In this document: positions 34,324 to 48,094 of the stretch, one piece after another
Layout: the number at the start of each line of letters is the position of its first letter
How positions within the stretch are numbered: the first letter of the stretch is position 1
Assembly (NCBI RefSeq): GCF_029873635.1
Contig: NC_080418.1
Span: 150,653,748-150,717,747, forward strand
Length of the DNA: 64,000 bases
Direction: 5' to 3'
DNA from: Malania oleifera
Taxonomy: Eukaryota > Streptophyta > Magnoliopsida > Santalales > Ximeniaceae
The notes under the pieces: model-generated
Databases searched by the model: none
Seen by the model: the letters and a program-made list of their open reading frames with translations, nothing else
What the model was told of the DNA's origin: nothing
Translations under genes and position numbers: made by a program

Positions 34324-36139
34324 GTTACCCTGAAAATCTACAAGGAAAACTAAAGATCCCACAAATGTTGCTTTATTCACTTGGGAAACTGCAACTAAAA
34401 AGATTTCAACACTTAATTTGAAGAAAAGGGAAATTGTCCTGGTGAACAGATGATATTTGTGTAAAAGTGAGGTTGGGACGGTGTATCACCTCCATGTCGA
34501 CTGTAGCTGAACTAGGACTCTGTGAGAATGTGCTTCGAGTATGACTGAAATCCATTGGGCAGGTGGAGACTTGCTTCGGGAGCATGTGGGCTCGGAGGGG
34601 TATCTTGACCGAAGAGAGAGGGGAAGGATTGTTGATTTGATCCGACTTACTATTTTTTGGTTAGTGTCTAGGCAGAAAAACTGAGAGAAACCGAGAGCTT
34701 TTGAATGCTGTAAAGGATAATTGGCTTAAAACAGCTTCTTTTTTTTTCGTTTAGTGGGCAGCAATTTGTAAATTGTCAAACTGCCATTGATTTTGTGGAT
34801 GTAATATCTCTGCAATTTCTTCTTTTGTGTTTGGATTGCACCACCTTGAAGCTAGTAATATACATTTCTCTTTACTTTTATATATATAAAGAGTTATTTC
34901 TCAACTTAAGAAACTCATTTCTCAAAATCTTCATGCATTTTTCTAAGCTTTTAAGGTTGCATAAACACATGGCATCCGCAGTGGTATGCAAACACAGGTA
35001 GGAAATAAATGCATTAATTCCCAGCAGAAACATTATAGATAGATCCTCAATCATCAAATAAATTATATATCACAGATAAGACCTCTATTCTAAGAAACAA
35101 AACTTCGTCATCTATTGCTAGGGCATTGGTGGCACTTGCAACCTGTTTTACAAGGCTCACTATTTTATTTTGTCCTTAAATTCAATGCGCTTAGCAACAG
35201 CTACACCATCTATTATCTCCTCATAAACTTCTTTATGGATCCATTTGGAACATGGAAAATGTTACCAAAAGTAAAGGAAAATATGAAAGGTTTGTTTGGT
35301 TAACAAGGAAAGAAAAAAAATAAATAAAAAATAAAATATACAACAAATCAATTAACAAAGTTTTAATTTACCACGCCATTATTATTATATTTTTCTTAAT
35401 TTATAATCATATTACAAAAAATTAAATATTTTTAGTAATATTTCATATAGGGAGAAAGTATAATGAAAAATGACTTTCTTTCTTATTTTCCTTTCCTTTT
35501 CTTTCCCCAAACAAAATCCTTAATCTAAACATACCCTATGAGTCCATTCAAAGAAATTTGGAGAGGATACCAACTTCATATTACTTCTTTAGAATAACAA
35601 AAATACTTAGAGAAAGAAAGTTTATCGTTCTAGTTAAAAAATAAAAGGTCAATTTAATAAAATCGTCTAAAATCCTTCTTTTTTCTTCAATTATCCAAAC
35701 AACGCAAGCAAGAAATCACCTATTTCCTTTTCATTTCTCTCTAGTTATACAAATAATATATGGTAGAGAAATCACTCACCATTCTTTTCCTTTCTCTTCA
35801 TTCAAAGAAACAGCTATCATTTCTTTTCTTTTTTCCCCTATTTATCCAAACAAAGTGTAGAATCAAAAGAGAATGGGCGACGCAAATCAAAAACCCAACC
35901 AAAATCCCAGAAAAAAAAATAAATTAAAAAATAACACCCGTGAACTACACTCGAGAAGAAAGCCGAGATGAACCCAAATCACAGTAATTCCATATTTCAA
36001 GCAACAACCAGCGGTCAAACGTCACTCATTCGTATTCAAGCAGTACGAATTCATACCAGATAAAGTAGAAATTAACTTCAATACACAAAATTATGACAAC
36101 ACAAAAACGATTGATTGAATGAAGTTCACTTCCAAGCAC
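34324..36139. other. intergenic DNA, no supported gene
   Basis: Mixed sequence without a recognisable exon. The segment 35285-35520 has roughly inverted ends (GGTTTGTTTGGTTAAC and CCCCAAACAAAATCC) and could be a small MITE, but no target duplication is clear. T/C-rich runs dominate 35640-35850. Confidence 0.35.
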
Positions 36140-36250
36140 CTTTAGGCTTCCTGCCCGGCCGATAATTTCGCCGGAAAGATCAAATGCCACTAGCGGCGAA
36201 GCGCGGTGGAAGAACGAAGGGCGGAGGGAACGACGTCACTTATTATCGTC
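36140..36250. promoter_or_regulatory. G+C-rich island, possible 5' UTR or promoter remnant
   Basis: In a very AT-rich setting, this stretch is rich in CG dinucleotides (GCCCGGCCGATAATTTCGCC, GCGGCGAAGCGCGG, GGCGGAGGGAACGACGTCAC). A TGACGTCG element (bZIP-like core) is at its right edge. On the minus strand it could be a transcription start and 5' UTR exon with a donor-like AAAG/GTGCTTGG. No matching coding exon was found to the left, so the gene is unidentified or lost. Confidence 0.25.
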
Positions 36251-37733
36251 TTAAAAACACTACGTGGGAGCATGCAATTGGTGCAATAGTACCTACTTGT
36301 ACCCCCAAAAAAAAAAATACAATATAAAATAACATTAAAATTCGTTTAAATTTACACAAATTCAATTTTTTATTTTGAAATTATAACACCAAACACAATC
36401 TAAGGCCTCGTTCTTTTATTGAAAATAATTTTTTCTACTTCAATTTTCTAAATAACTTTTAAATGTCATTTAAAATTATATTTATAAATTTTAATTTTAT
36501 TATAAATTTTAATTATATTTATAATTTTTTATTATTTTTCTAAATTTATCATATAGATATTTGAAAATAAAGTTGTGTTTTGTAATTATTTAAAATTTTA
36601 AAATTAAAAATATTTTCACAACTAAACAGCTAACAATTTTCACCTGAATCTTGTTCGTAATTTTTTATTTTCAAGTACTAAATCACATCTTTAAAAGAAA
36701 TATTAAGTTGTTGCAGAACACAAAATAATCCTCCTGTTTGCAGTTAAAAATTATCCTCATTTTATAATTTAAAAAATATTTCTACTAATATTTATTTTTA
36801 ATAATAAAATATATAATAAAAATAATGGAGTAATTTTTCACCAAATGCTCTCAAACTAATAACTAATTATGTTTGGCTTACTTGCATTTTCAAATGTTAT
36901 AAGACAAATTTGAAAAATTGTCAATGCCATATCTTGCCAATAGGATATGCTAATGCATTTTTTTAATATTATACAAGGGATGAATATGGGCGAATGCATC
37001 TTGAGAGAAGGGAAATATATTTTAAAAAGACATGTGCATCTATAATTAATTATGTTATTGATAAATAAATTTTATAAATTTTAAATACTAATTAATCGAA
37101 CTCACATATTTACTTGATCTAAATGCATCTTATAGGAGTTTATATATAATGAAATATCATAAGTATCTATTCAATTGTTATTTTATCAATAAGTTAAGAA
37201 GTTCTTTTGTATGATTGGTCTAAATCGCAGAGGGCTTGAATTCTTTTTAAGAGAAAATAAGGTTTCTATGCATATTAAAATCGTGTTTGTACATAATCTA
37301 TTAAATTTTGTTCATTCTCATTTTTGTGCTAAATTCTCAACAGTGAACAATCGCAATATAAAATATTTTGTTTCACTTTCATTTTGGAACATCGATTTGT
37401 CTAAATGGAAGCTTGAACATTTGGAACTCATGAGATTTTAGCCTATAAATATTCCAATTAATGGCAATAAGCTTAGTTGTAAACTGTAATGCACCAAAAG
37501 GTATTTTGGAGATTGATTTAGGGTTGATTCAACTTTTTAAAGAGTTTTTGGTATTGTAACAAAGCACCATTTTGGTTAGGTGATAAAAAATGATCACGAT
37601 TTACTTGATTGTACTATAATTTTACAATTTGTACAAATTTAGATAAAACATGAAATAAATTTATATTAAATTATATTGAAATATACATAAAACTCAATAC
37701 TTTAGATCCATGCTCCCCACTCAACTTGTGAAC
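36251..37733. other. AT-rich intergenic DNA
   Basis: Long A/T-rich runs with no coding signal. The 76-codon frame at 37211-37441 has no recognisable domain. Confidence 0.35.
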
Positions 37734-37915
37734 TAGGGATGGCAAAATGGGTCGGAACCCTACGGCTAACCCGTGACCCGTCTGTTTAAGTTGGGTTTGA
37801 GTTTAGTAAAAGATTATCCGTTTATAGACGAGTTAATCCGAACCCAACCCATTTAATAAATGGGTTGGGCGGATTTGGGTTGGGTACTGGCCGGATGACC
37901 CATTTAAATCTTGAC
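37734..37915. mobile_element. one-ended hAT-like MITE remnant
   Basis: The sequence opens TAGGGATGGCAAAATGGG, a common start of plant hAT-type MITEs, and continues with repeated AACCCAACCC and GGGTTGGG motifs that can pair. The expected opposite end (TTGCCATCCCTA) is not found nearby, so the element looks truncated. Confidence 0.45.
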
Positions 37916-38980
37916 ACTACATTACTCTTATTACTTAATGTTTTACATGCTGAATGGAATGAACGGAAAGAGTTAGGAAATTCAATACAAATATAACCAA
38001 AAAAAACTCAAAACAAATGCAAATAAGATTCACAATAAGGTTGAGGCACAGATATCTTGATCTTTTTAAGGAGACTCAAACCCTCTGCTATTTTTTTCAC
38101 TTAACCCACAAATCGGTGCAGTAGAACTCTCCCCTAAGATACAACAACCCTATTTGAATCATGTGACTTTCTCCAATTCTATACAAAATGAAAGATTCCA
38201 AAGTTTAACAAAAGAACACTTTTCTTTAGTTATCAAACTTTTTGGACTCAAATGATTATGAGGATTATGTAAAGATGTTAGTATATAGAAATTATGTTGT
38301 GTAGAGCTAAGACTATAGGGATTTATTTATAGGTATACTAGACTTTTCATTACTCATGCACTTAATAAAATATGATAGGATGTATCTACACTAAATTAGA
38401 TACATATCCAAAATCAAGATATACTCACATAAATGACTTATGGATTAATGGGATACAAGAATCAAAGACTCATCTAAAGATATATTCACTCCATATTTAA
38501 ATTAATAATATAAAATATTAAAATACAAAGTGAAGTAAAATGAAAATTATATAGCAAAATTTTGTTTATATTAGAAAGGCTAATTTCATTGGATTTTCAT
38601 TTCATTCATGCATACCAAACAAATCATTGGCATGATCTTTGGTTTCATTATGGAATGTGGTAGAAAAAGATGGAAATTAAAATTTAAAGAAGTGTAATGA
38701 AATAAATTATAAATTTGATTCCACTCCTCTCAATTTTATTTCATTCGTATGTGTCAAATGTGCAGTTAAAAGTATGGTATTCTCTAATTCTAACCAAATG
38801 CTTAGTACCTAGAAATGAAACAATTTGAAAGAAGATGATTTTAAATTAGTTGACAGTGATAATGATATGTCATATGAAGCAAATGTGAATACTGTTAGGA
38901 TTGAAAGAGGTGTAAGAAACAGTCAGGGGGTCAGTCAGCGTCAGTGTAGCTTAAGTGAGAATTGGCATTTACAAAATGAA
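37916..38980. other. AT-rich intergenic DNA
   Basis: No gene or named repeat is supported. It ends at the TRIM beginning at 38981. Confidence 0.35.
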
Positions 38981-39612
38981 TGTTGAGATTTCCAATTGCG
39001 AGTTTGTCCCACATTGGAAAAATTGAGTAGATGATGGATGTTTATATACATAGTTGGACAAGACCCAATAGGCTTAAACTTTTGGATCAAATTGGTGTTC
39101 ACTCATGCATATAAAGCCAACCCATGGGCTCATCTGGTCCTACCAAGTGGTATCAGAGTCGACGATTCGTAACTCTGGGTGTGTGACATCGTGAAAATTC
39201 AACACATTAAGCTAATTCTCCTAACGTGCTAACAGTTGGAGGACCAAGTGTGTGACCAAGGCCAATAAGAATCATCTAGTCTAGGAGGTAGGATTGGTTT
39301 GTAAGCATGTAGAATGCAATCCGAGACACGTAAGGCGTAAGTGGTAAGACTCACTTGAGCAACTGTTGGGGAATTGGGGTTATTTCCATCAAGGAGATGA
39401 TTTTCGTTCAAGGGGAAGCAGTTGGAACTCACAAGTGAGGGGGAGATTGTTGAGAATTCCACTTGTGAGTTTGTCCCACATTGAAAAAATTGAGTGGATG
39501 ATGGATGCTTATATACATGGTTGGGCACAAGACCCAATAGGCTTAAGCTTTTGGGTCAAGTTGGTATTCACTCATGTGAATCAAGCCCACCCATGGGCTC
39601 CTTCGGTCAAGA
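38981..39612 (+). mobile_element. TRIM retrotransposon (short LTRs, no genes)
   Basis: Two direct repeats of about 165 bases (38981-39145 and 39448-39612) start TGTTGAGA and share GAGTTTGTCCCACATTG, GATGATGGATG and AAGACCCAATAGGCTTAA. A primer-binding site TGGTATCAGAG begins at 39148, and a purine tract GAGGGGGAGA lies just before the second repeat. The 300-base interior has no open frame of note. No target duplication could be confirmed. Confidence 0.8.
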
Positions 39613-39927
39613 GCAGTAGTTTGAGGATATCCAGTTCAATGAGTGTTTCATATGGTTAATCTCATTAAGGTTGAAATTCACAATTTATGTTACAATGTCA
39701 GCACAATAAATTATTGTAATTAGTTTGTGTGTCCAAGATTGCTAATGAGACAAATTGATGTTGGGAAATGGTTGTTTCAAAACTCACCACATGTTTGCAG
39801 AAATACCTAAGCCATCTTAATACAGTTCTCAATACTGCTTCTTTCACAGATAGAAGGTGAACTAAAATGCAAGCATGCATGTATTTGGTTGATAAGGTGA
39901 AGTTATGTAATAACCCCAAAAATGACT
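39613..39927. other. spacer between TRIM and nested LTR stack
   Basis: No coding or named repeat is seen; it ends at the ATACA target duplication of the solo LTR. Confidence 0.35.
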
Positions 39928-40325
39928 ATACATGTAACGACCCGAAGAATAATGATATTTAAATAATAGAGAGGGTGGGAAATGGAAACAGAAACAGAAG
40001 GATGCAACAGGCTTCGTCAAAGAATGTTTCGCTTTCGTTGACGACATTGCACTTTGGACGTAATAACCCAGAAGTTTTACACAGGGCCTCGTTGACAAAC
40101 ACAGGGAGTTCTTCGTCGAGCTCATAAGTAGGTCTCATCAACGAAGCCATGCCTCGTCGACGACAAGATGCCGAGAGGGGTTTTTGGGCAGTCTGAATTT
40201 CGTCGACGAGGAGGTAAGGTTCGTCGACGAAATTACTTAAGAACTCGTCGACGAGATGACGTGTCTTGTCGACGAATCTGACCCTATAAATAGTTGAAAC
40301 CCAAATTTTTTGATGATATTTCAGC

Positions 40326-40330
<5 letters not shown>

Positions 40331-40378
<48 letters not shown>

Positions 40379-40390
40379 CTCTCTCTAAAA
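40331..40390 (+). repeat. (CT)n microsatellite after LTR-A TATA box
   Basis: About 22 CT units run directly downstream of the TATA box in LTR-A, in the position of the transcript leader. A shorter CT-rich leader is found at the same place in LTR-B (about 51125-51160). Confidence 0.9.
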
Positions 40391-40748
40391 TGCCTCTCCC
40401 TCCTTCTCTCTTCTATCCTAGCCCCATTTCTCTCCGAATTGAAGATCTGAGGCCACCACGACCCTCCTAGCGAAGTTCTCTACAAGTCTGCCGGAGCTGA
40501 TCGTGGGAGAAGTTGGTTTGGAATTCATCCTAAATCCAGGGTAAGGCAATTTATTTAGATTATGTCTTCCTCATAGTTATAAGAAATGTTGTGGGTAAGA
40601 AAATACTGATGTTTTGTTCTAGGGGATGTTGTTTTCAGAATGTTGAGTGGAGAATCCTGCGAGTGTAGGGCTAAAGTTCGGTGAGAGGCTTTTCAAATTT
40701 AAGGTAAGGGAAATATACTATGCTAGGAGAATTACTTACGTTATCAGA

Positions 40749-40751
<3 letters not shown>

Positions 40752-40792
<41 letters not shown>
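40752..40792. repeat. (TA)n microsatellite
   Basis: A run of about 20 TA units lies within LTR-A. Length is likely to vary among individuals. Confidence 0.9.
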
Positions 40793-40795
<3 letters not shown>

Positions 40796-41539
40796 TGCAT
40801 ACAAAATATTATACAGGATGTGAATTTTTAAAGTATGTGTGGCCTAAGTACATGATATTGATATGGAGTTTTATGCAGATTTTCAATATTTCAAGTTATA
40901 CAGATATAGTTAGATAATTGCGGATTTTATACAGACAGAATATGTATACATATACAGTTTTATTCAGATGATTACATTGATAGATATATATAACAGTATA
41001 CAAATATTTATTCAAGAACAGTATATCCAATGTATATAGAAAGTTATGTTTTCCTAAATGTCATAACACTCATATTATAAAGAAAGAAAGTACAGACAGA
41101 TTATATAGTTATAACATCAAGATGCTACAGATATTATAACATTTACAGTACAACAATATAGTGTTATGGTTATTTTGGAAATATCATAAAAACAGTAAAA
41201 AGAGTATAGTATATATATATATATAGTATCAGATCCCTGTGGAAAGATTACCGACAGATACAATACAAATATAGAATACAGAGCACGGTACCGTTGCTAA
41301 TATAGATAGAGTGCAACGATATATCTCAGATAGTGTGTGGGTACCGTCAACCGTACTCGGAGAGTATGCAACTTCCCAGTTCGCTGGGTTGAGAGGACCG
41401 ATTTGATGAGGTAGCATCCAGTCCCGCGCCTAGGAGAGTACGTAGTTTGGTCGGGCAGAGGTAGTGTAGAGTATAGTGACTTATTTGGAGGACCGACCAG
41501 ATTAAGTTTCTCCTACGGGCCGCACAACCCTATCATGAG

Positions 41540-43374
41540 TGTCACGCCCCGAACCTGGAAATGGGACCCAAGGGTGAAAATGTAACCTAACCTGTCCCTA
41601 TATTATACAAATCATCACAGATACAATACAATGGATGAGGGTCTGACCCCGTGGGGTTCCTAGGCACCCTAAGCACATCCAACCACAATCATATACGCAG
41701 CGGAAAAAGTTATTCTATATCAACATATGCAGTACCATACTAGAGTCTATACAAGAGCAGAACATAACTCTAACAAAACGTACAAACTGGGTGCCTAAAT
41801 ACAACTCAAAATGGCAACCCAACAAACTACAGTCCTAGCACTTACCCAAGCGCTAACATAGTACACCGGCCACTACGCTCCCTACACTAAGACGCTAGTT
41901 CCGGTTACTCGAAGGACCTGTAAAAATGTAGGTACAGCAGGGGTGAGACGCCTCTCAGTAAGGAAGAACACAGGTTAAATCGGTGTGTGTCATTTGAGTG
42001 TTATCATGATACAACATACATGTAGTTGAATGCAATCCAATACTAATTCACACAGTGCATACACGCACGCATACGGAGGCCATTTATACGCAACCCCGTC
42101 ACAATACACACACATGATCAGTAATACATAGTGCCATCACACTCATCAGCCCGAAGCCAGTCCGGCTTTCTGACGTTGGCCCGTAGCCAACCCGCGAAGC
42201 ACGGCACCACCGGCACATGGCTAGTCCTCGACTCCCATGGCATCGTACCGGCGCTAACTGGTGGATCCACACCCTTCGGCCTGATATGCCAGAATAGGCT
42301 CACGCCCTCGAATATAGAGTCGGACACTCTTACCTACACAGCAGGCGATAAACACAAGCCCTCGGATATAGAGCCGGACACCCTCAATACCTGGAATCAT
42401 TTTGGAACCGCGTTCCTATCAGTAATTCTGCATATCACACACACACGCATGCTCATATAACTAAACAAACCACACTCATTTGATAATCTAAATCATGGTT
42501 TTCCAAACAAATACAGTTTAAACAAAGTCAAGGTACGGCCATCCCAATATCACAGTATAAATCATACATATACTCGATTTTCAACACAACTCGGGATTCA
42601 GCCTATTGCCCATTTTTTCCCAAAACTGCAATAATGAAAAACCCATAGTTTTCCCCATTAGATCCCCCCAAATGAGTAGCCAAAACACACACAAGACCGT
42701 GGACCACAGTTCCACTGAGTTCGATTTTGAAAAGAACCAATATAAACATAGTTCCCCTTATCTTAACCCCGTATAACAAATCCCGAACTCCAAGGCTCCT
42801 AAACAACGAACCGAGTTCCAAAACCTACAAATCACAATACAAAATATACTCACAAGACCATCCTCTACAAAACTACAAGATCAGAAATGAAAACTGAGCC
42901 TTACCTCGATTTTTCGCCAAAACTCAAAAACCTCCGAAACAAGATTCCATTCCGTAGAAGTTGTAGAGAAGCCTTCCACGATCCTCGTGGCAACTTCCGT
43001 TTCCCGATTCTATCAACGATCAGCGAAGAAATCTAGAGAGAGAGAGAGCAGGGAGAGGTTTAGAGAGAGAGAGAGAGAGAAAGAGATAAGTTTGAGATTT
43101 CTTAATGAAGAAGTAATGAGAATTTCCTTTTATAGCCCTTCGACCCGGCCCAATTTCATCGACAAAATGGTGCCTTCGTCGACGAATCTTTCACTGGCTT
43201 CATCGACGAATCGGTAGCCTCGTCGACGAATCTGAGATCGCCGGTTTTTCCGAGACCCCTCGACTTCTCCTCGTCGACGAGAAGAACACATGCTTTGTTA
43301 ACGAATCTGCTCTTTTACCAAAATGTCCCTCTCTTTATATATATAAATGCATTATCACGGTTTGGGTTCTTACA
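41540..43374 (-). repeat. gypsy 3' LTR (left)
   Basis: This 1835-base LTR reads TGTCACGCCCCG at its left end and GGTTCTTACA at its right on the plus strand. On the coding (minus) strand a TATA box GGCTATAAAAGG (plus about 43126-43137) is followed by a (CT)n leader (GA-rich on the plus strand, 43030-43085). Several CGTCGACGA motifs lie upstream of the TATA box (plus 43155-43310). Confidence 0.9.
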
Positions 43375-43376
43375 AT

Positions 43377-43387
43377 CTCCCCTCCTT
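43377..43387 (-). other. gypsy polypurine tract
   Basis: On the minus strand AAGGAGGGGAGA directly precedes the LTR start TGTAAGAACC, as expected for the plus-strand primer. Confidence 0.8.
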
Positions 43388-43643
43388 ACAAAAATTTCGT
43401 CCTCGAAATTTGTCATCTCTCATTCACAAATTCATACATACAATCAAACACATAGACACAACTCAAGAGCGAACCGGCGATCACCACAGTGCAGTCCCAT
43501 CATACATATACACATACATACCCTCACTTATGGCAAAGGAATACCGTGGCTACATATACAATGGTCTCACAAGTTGATAATACACACATACTCCCGACGA
43601 CTAACCACCTATCCCAACCCATAGTAGGATCATGTACAAGTGC

Positions 43644-46600
43644 TCAAAACAACTGTGGATACTTCCGGCATATTTCCGTTTCCAGTTCCCAAGAAGCTTC
43701 CTCAACCTCGTGGTTTCGCCACAATACCTTCATTAACAGTATCTCTCTAGTATGAAGCTTCTGAACTTTACGGTCCAGAACCTGAATACGTATCTCCTCA
43801 TATGCTAAAGTATCCCCAATTTCCAACTCATCATAACTAATAACATGTGAAGGATCCAACACATACCTCCTCTACATGGAGACGTGAAACACATCATGGA
43901 CCCTCGAAAGTACTGGAGGTAATGCAACTCTATAGGCTACTGGATCCACTCACTCAAGTACCTCGAATGGTCTGATATGCCTTGGGCTCAGCTTGCCCTT
44001 TCTCCCAAATCTCATCACCCCTTTCATTGGAGCAATACGTAGAAATACCATACCTCCCACTTCAAACTTTAACTCACGGCGGCAAACATCTACATAACTC
44101 TTCTGCCGACTCTGAGCTAATCTAATCCTCTCCCGGATCAAACCCACCTTCTCAGATGCCTACTGCACAAGTTCAGGTCCTAACACTTGACGTTCACCAA
44201 TCTCATCCCAACATAAGGGAGATCGACACCTCCGACCATACAAAACCTTGAACGGTGTCATCCCGATACTAAACTGAAAGCTGTTGTTATAAGCGAACTC
44301 CACAAGTGGCATAAACTGTATCTAGCTACCACAAAAGTCTAACACACAAGCTTGCAACATATCCTCCAATATCTATATCGTCCTCTCCGACTGTCCATCA
44401 GTTTGGAGGTGGAACGCCGGACTGAAAGTAAGCTTCATCCCCAATGTCTCATGCAAGCTCGTCCAGCATTGAGAAGTAAACCTCAGATCTCGATCCGACA
44501 CAATGGACACCGGTACTCCGTTCATTCTTACAATCTCATGCACTTACAACTCTGCTAGCCTACTCAAAGGATAGCTAACTCTTATCGGTATGAAATTAGC
44601 ATATTTTGTCAATCTATCAAAGATCACCCAGATAGCATTCTTCCCGTGAAGCGCTGGCGGCAATCCGGTCACAAAATCCATGAAAATATGCTCCAATTTC
44701 CACACCTGAATAGGCAAAGGATGCAACTACCCTGCCAGCCTCTAATGTTCAGCTTTCACCTGTTGACACGTCATACACTGCTCCACGAACTGAGCAATCT
44801 GCTTCTTCATACCAGACCACCAGAAGGTCTCGCGCAAGTCCCAAATCATCTTTGTACTACCGGGACGTACCGTATACATAGAACGATACCCCTCCTCTAG
44901 AATCATCCTTCTGATCTCATCATCGTTCAGAACATATAGCCTGGTCCCAAACCTTAGCACACCTTCCTCACAGATGTTAAAGTATGTAGCCAGTCCCTGC
45001 TGTACCTTTTTCTTAAACTCGGTCAACTCTACATCACTAGCCTGCGCGGCTTGTATACGCTCAAACAAAGTCGGTTGGACCACCAAACTAGTAAGATAAG
45101 CCTGATGATCACCAACCACCAACTCTATACCTAAGCTCTCCAAATCCCATCTGATGTGACACGGAGTTATAACCGCAAATACAGCTGTAAGCCCTGACTT
45201 CTGACTCATCCATCAGCTACCACATTAGCCTTCCCTGGGTGATAATTGATCGTGCAATCATAGTCCTTAATCAACTCTAGCCAACGCCTCTGCCTCATGT
45301 TCAACTCCTTCTGTGTGAAGAAATACCTGAGGCTCTTATGGTCAATGAAGATCTCACACTGCACCTCGTACAGATAATGTCGCAAGATCTTCAGTGCATA
45401 TACCACAGCAGCCAATTCCAGATCATGCGTAGGGTAGTTCTTCTCATACTCTTTCAGTTGCCGAGAAGCATATGCTACTACCTTACCCTTCTGCATAAGC
45501 ACACATCCTAGGCCTTTCAAAGACGCGTCGCTATAAATCACAAACACACCATCCCCTGAAGGAATGGTCAACACTGGAGCAGTAACCAGCCGGTGCTTCA
45601 ATTCTTGAAAGCACTGCTCGCAATCACTGGTCCACTCAAACTGAACTCCCTTCCGGGTCAATCGTGTCAGAGGTCCAAACAGTTTAAAGAAACCCTCTAT
45701 GAATCGACGACAGTAACCCGCCAGTCCTAGAAAACTCCAAACCTCCTGCACATTCTTCAGCCTTACCTAGTCGACCACAACCTCAATCTTGCTAGGATCA
45801 ACTGATATACCATCCCCAATAACCACATGGCCTAAGAACGCAATCTGACTCAACTAGAATTCACACTTCTTCAATTTAGCATACAACCTCTTCTCCCGTA
45901 GAATCTGTAATACTAACCTCAAATGTTCAACGTGCTCTTTCGTATTCCTCGAGTATACCAGAATGTCATCAATAAATACCACTACGAATCGATCTAGGTA
46001 CTCATGGAAAACCTTGTTCATCAGATCCATGAACACCGCTGGTGCATTTGTCAATCCAAAAGGCATGACTAAGAACTCGTAGTGGTCATATCTGGTTCGG
46101 AAAGCAGTCTTTGCTAAATCATCTGCTCTGACCCTCACCTGATGATATCTTGACAGCAAGTCGATCTTTGAAAAGACTCACGTGCCCTGTAACTGGTCAA
46201 AAAGATCATCTATACGAGGTAAAGGATAGCGATTCTTCACAGTTACCTTGTTAATCTCACAGTAATCAATGCACATCTGCATCGACCCGTCCTTCTTCTT
46301 CACAAACAGTACTGGAACTCTCCAGGGTGAAACGCTAGGTCGAATGAATCACCTGTTCAGTAATTCCTGCAATTGCTCCTTCAACTCCTGAAGTTCTACT
46401 GGAGTCATCCGGTACGGAGCTTTAGAGATCGGTGCCTTACCGGGCAGCAACTCTATCGCAAACTCCACCTCACGATCTGGAGGTAAACCGGGTAAATCTT
46501 ATGGAAACACATCTGGGAACTCGCTGACCACCCGAATGTCCTCGAGTCTCAACTCATCCCATGGCTGTACTTTTATACAAACTAGGTACCCCTGACATCC

Positions 46601-48094
46601 GTCCAAGAGTAACCTTCTTGCCTGTAGTGCTGACAGAATCTGTGGTGCTGAACGCACACACGATCCCACGAATTCGTACTCCTGCTCCCCAAGAGGTCTG
46701 AAAACTACCACCTTCCTACGACAGTCGATCACTGCATAACTGGAGAACAACCAATCCATCCCCAGAATGATGTCGAACCCCGATATGTCGTATACCACAA
46801 GATTCGCTGGTAGCAGCTTCTTCTGAATTTTCACTAAGCAGTCTACTAACATCTTCCTACAAAAAGATACACTCCCCGATGGCGTAGTAACAAATAACAC
46901 CTCATTCATGTCTTGGATCTCAACCCCACATCGTCCCACAAAATTCATAGATACAAAGGAATGGGTTGCACCCGAATCAAACAAGATAAAAGCTTTATTC
47001 GAAAGCAATAATAAGGTACCTGTCACCACGTAACTTGCATGCTTAGCGTCCACTGGAGTAAGAGAGTATACTCTAGATGGAGCTGTATTCGTCTGAGCGG
47101 TTCCCCAAGGTATCTGGTTGTTCCCTCGATCCCCACTAAATGCAGGCACGTCTCGCCTCGGTGCTCGACAATCATGAGAAATGTGGTCTGGCTGGCCACA
47201 GTTGTAGATCTACCCCCAAATGTCTGGCACTCACCCTCATACCGCCTGTGGCATCTGGTACAACGACCACCAGCCTGGCTCATCTGAGAATTCTGGCGCT
47301 CAGTATTCTGGAGGTAACCCGAGCCCTTGCTCCTCTTCTTCCACGATCCCTGACGAGATCTTGTCTAAGAACTAGAAGGTACTGTCCTCTTCCTTGATTC
47401 TTGATCTGCCTCATCCTCTCAAATACTAGTCTCGATCACTGTGGCCTTATCCACTGATACCGAGAACTCGCGAATCTGAAGCATACCCACCAGTCTACGA
47501 AATATCCTTCCTTAAACCCTTCTCAAACCTTCGAGTCTTCTCATATTCGCTCGAGATCATACATGGTGCAAAACAGGACAGCTCTATGTATCGAGCTGCA
47601 TACCCCTGCACCGTCAAACTCTCCTGCGTTAGAGCAGAAAACTCATCTGCCTTTGCATCACGTACTGAAACTGGGAAGTATCTATCAAAGAACACCTCCT
47701 TGAAACGGCTCCATGTCATCTCCTCAGGACCACCTCTCTGCTTCTCCAGCAGATTCACTGCAGTCCACCATCGACCCGCCTCCCTAAACAGCTGGAAGGT
47801 GGCATAAAGAACTCGCTGCCTATTCGTGCAGTGCAAGACCTCCAAGATCCTTTTAGTCTTCTCCACCCAATCCTTTGTTGTCGTTGGGTCAGGTCCCCTA
47901 GAGAACGTCAGAGGATGCATGCGTGTAAACCTCTCAATGGTGCACCATGCAGCAGTAGGAGAGCGCTCGCATCTCCTTACACTCTACTTGATCTCTCGTA
48001 ACACCTGCCTCGTCAAACCTCGAGGCAGAGAAGGAGACTCATCACTCGCAGTCTCCTCGGAGCCACTTCCCAGGTTATTATCCTTGGGCTCCAT
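43644..48094 (-). pseudogene. gypsy gag-pol polyprotein, broken
   Basis: The minus-strand ATG at 48094 opens gag (Retrotrans_gag at 47495-47920 with WTAVNLLEKQ and FKEVFFDRYFP). The zinc knuckle near 47170-47205 has lost its first Cys. Protease LFDSGATHSFVS is at about 46960-46990. RT spans about 45870-46480 and its FIDD box is intact (about 45965). RNase H ([12 protein letters not shown]) follows. Integrase has both zinc-finger His replaced (VRPG instead of VHPG) but its three acidic catalytic blocks remain. A chromodomain-like VLWRNHEVEEASWELE segment ends it. Gag to RNase H is in one frame, integrase in another, with many in-frame TAG and TAA. Confidence 0.9.

Noticed and set aside
35285..35520. 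Small MITE
   Set aside because: The ends are only loosely inverted and no target duplication was found; kept only as a remark in the intergenic entry.
42118..42460. Open frames inside the gypsy LTR (also 48996-49338)
   Set aside because: They fall in both LTR copies and are non-coding LTR sequence.
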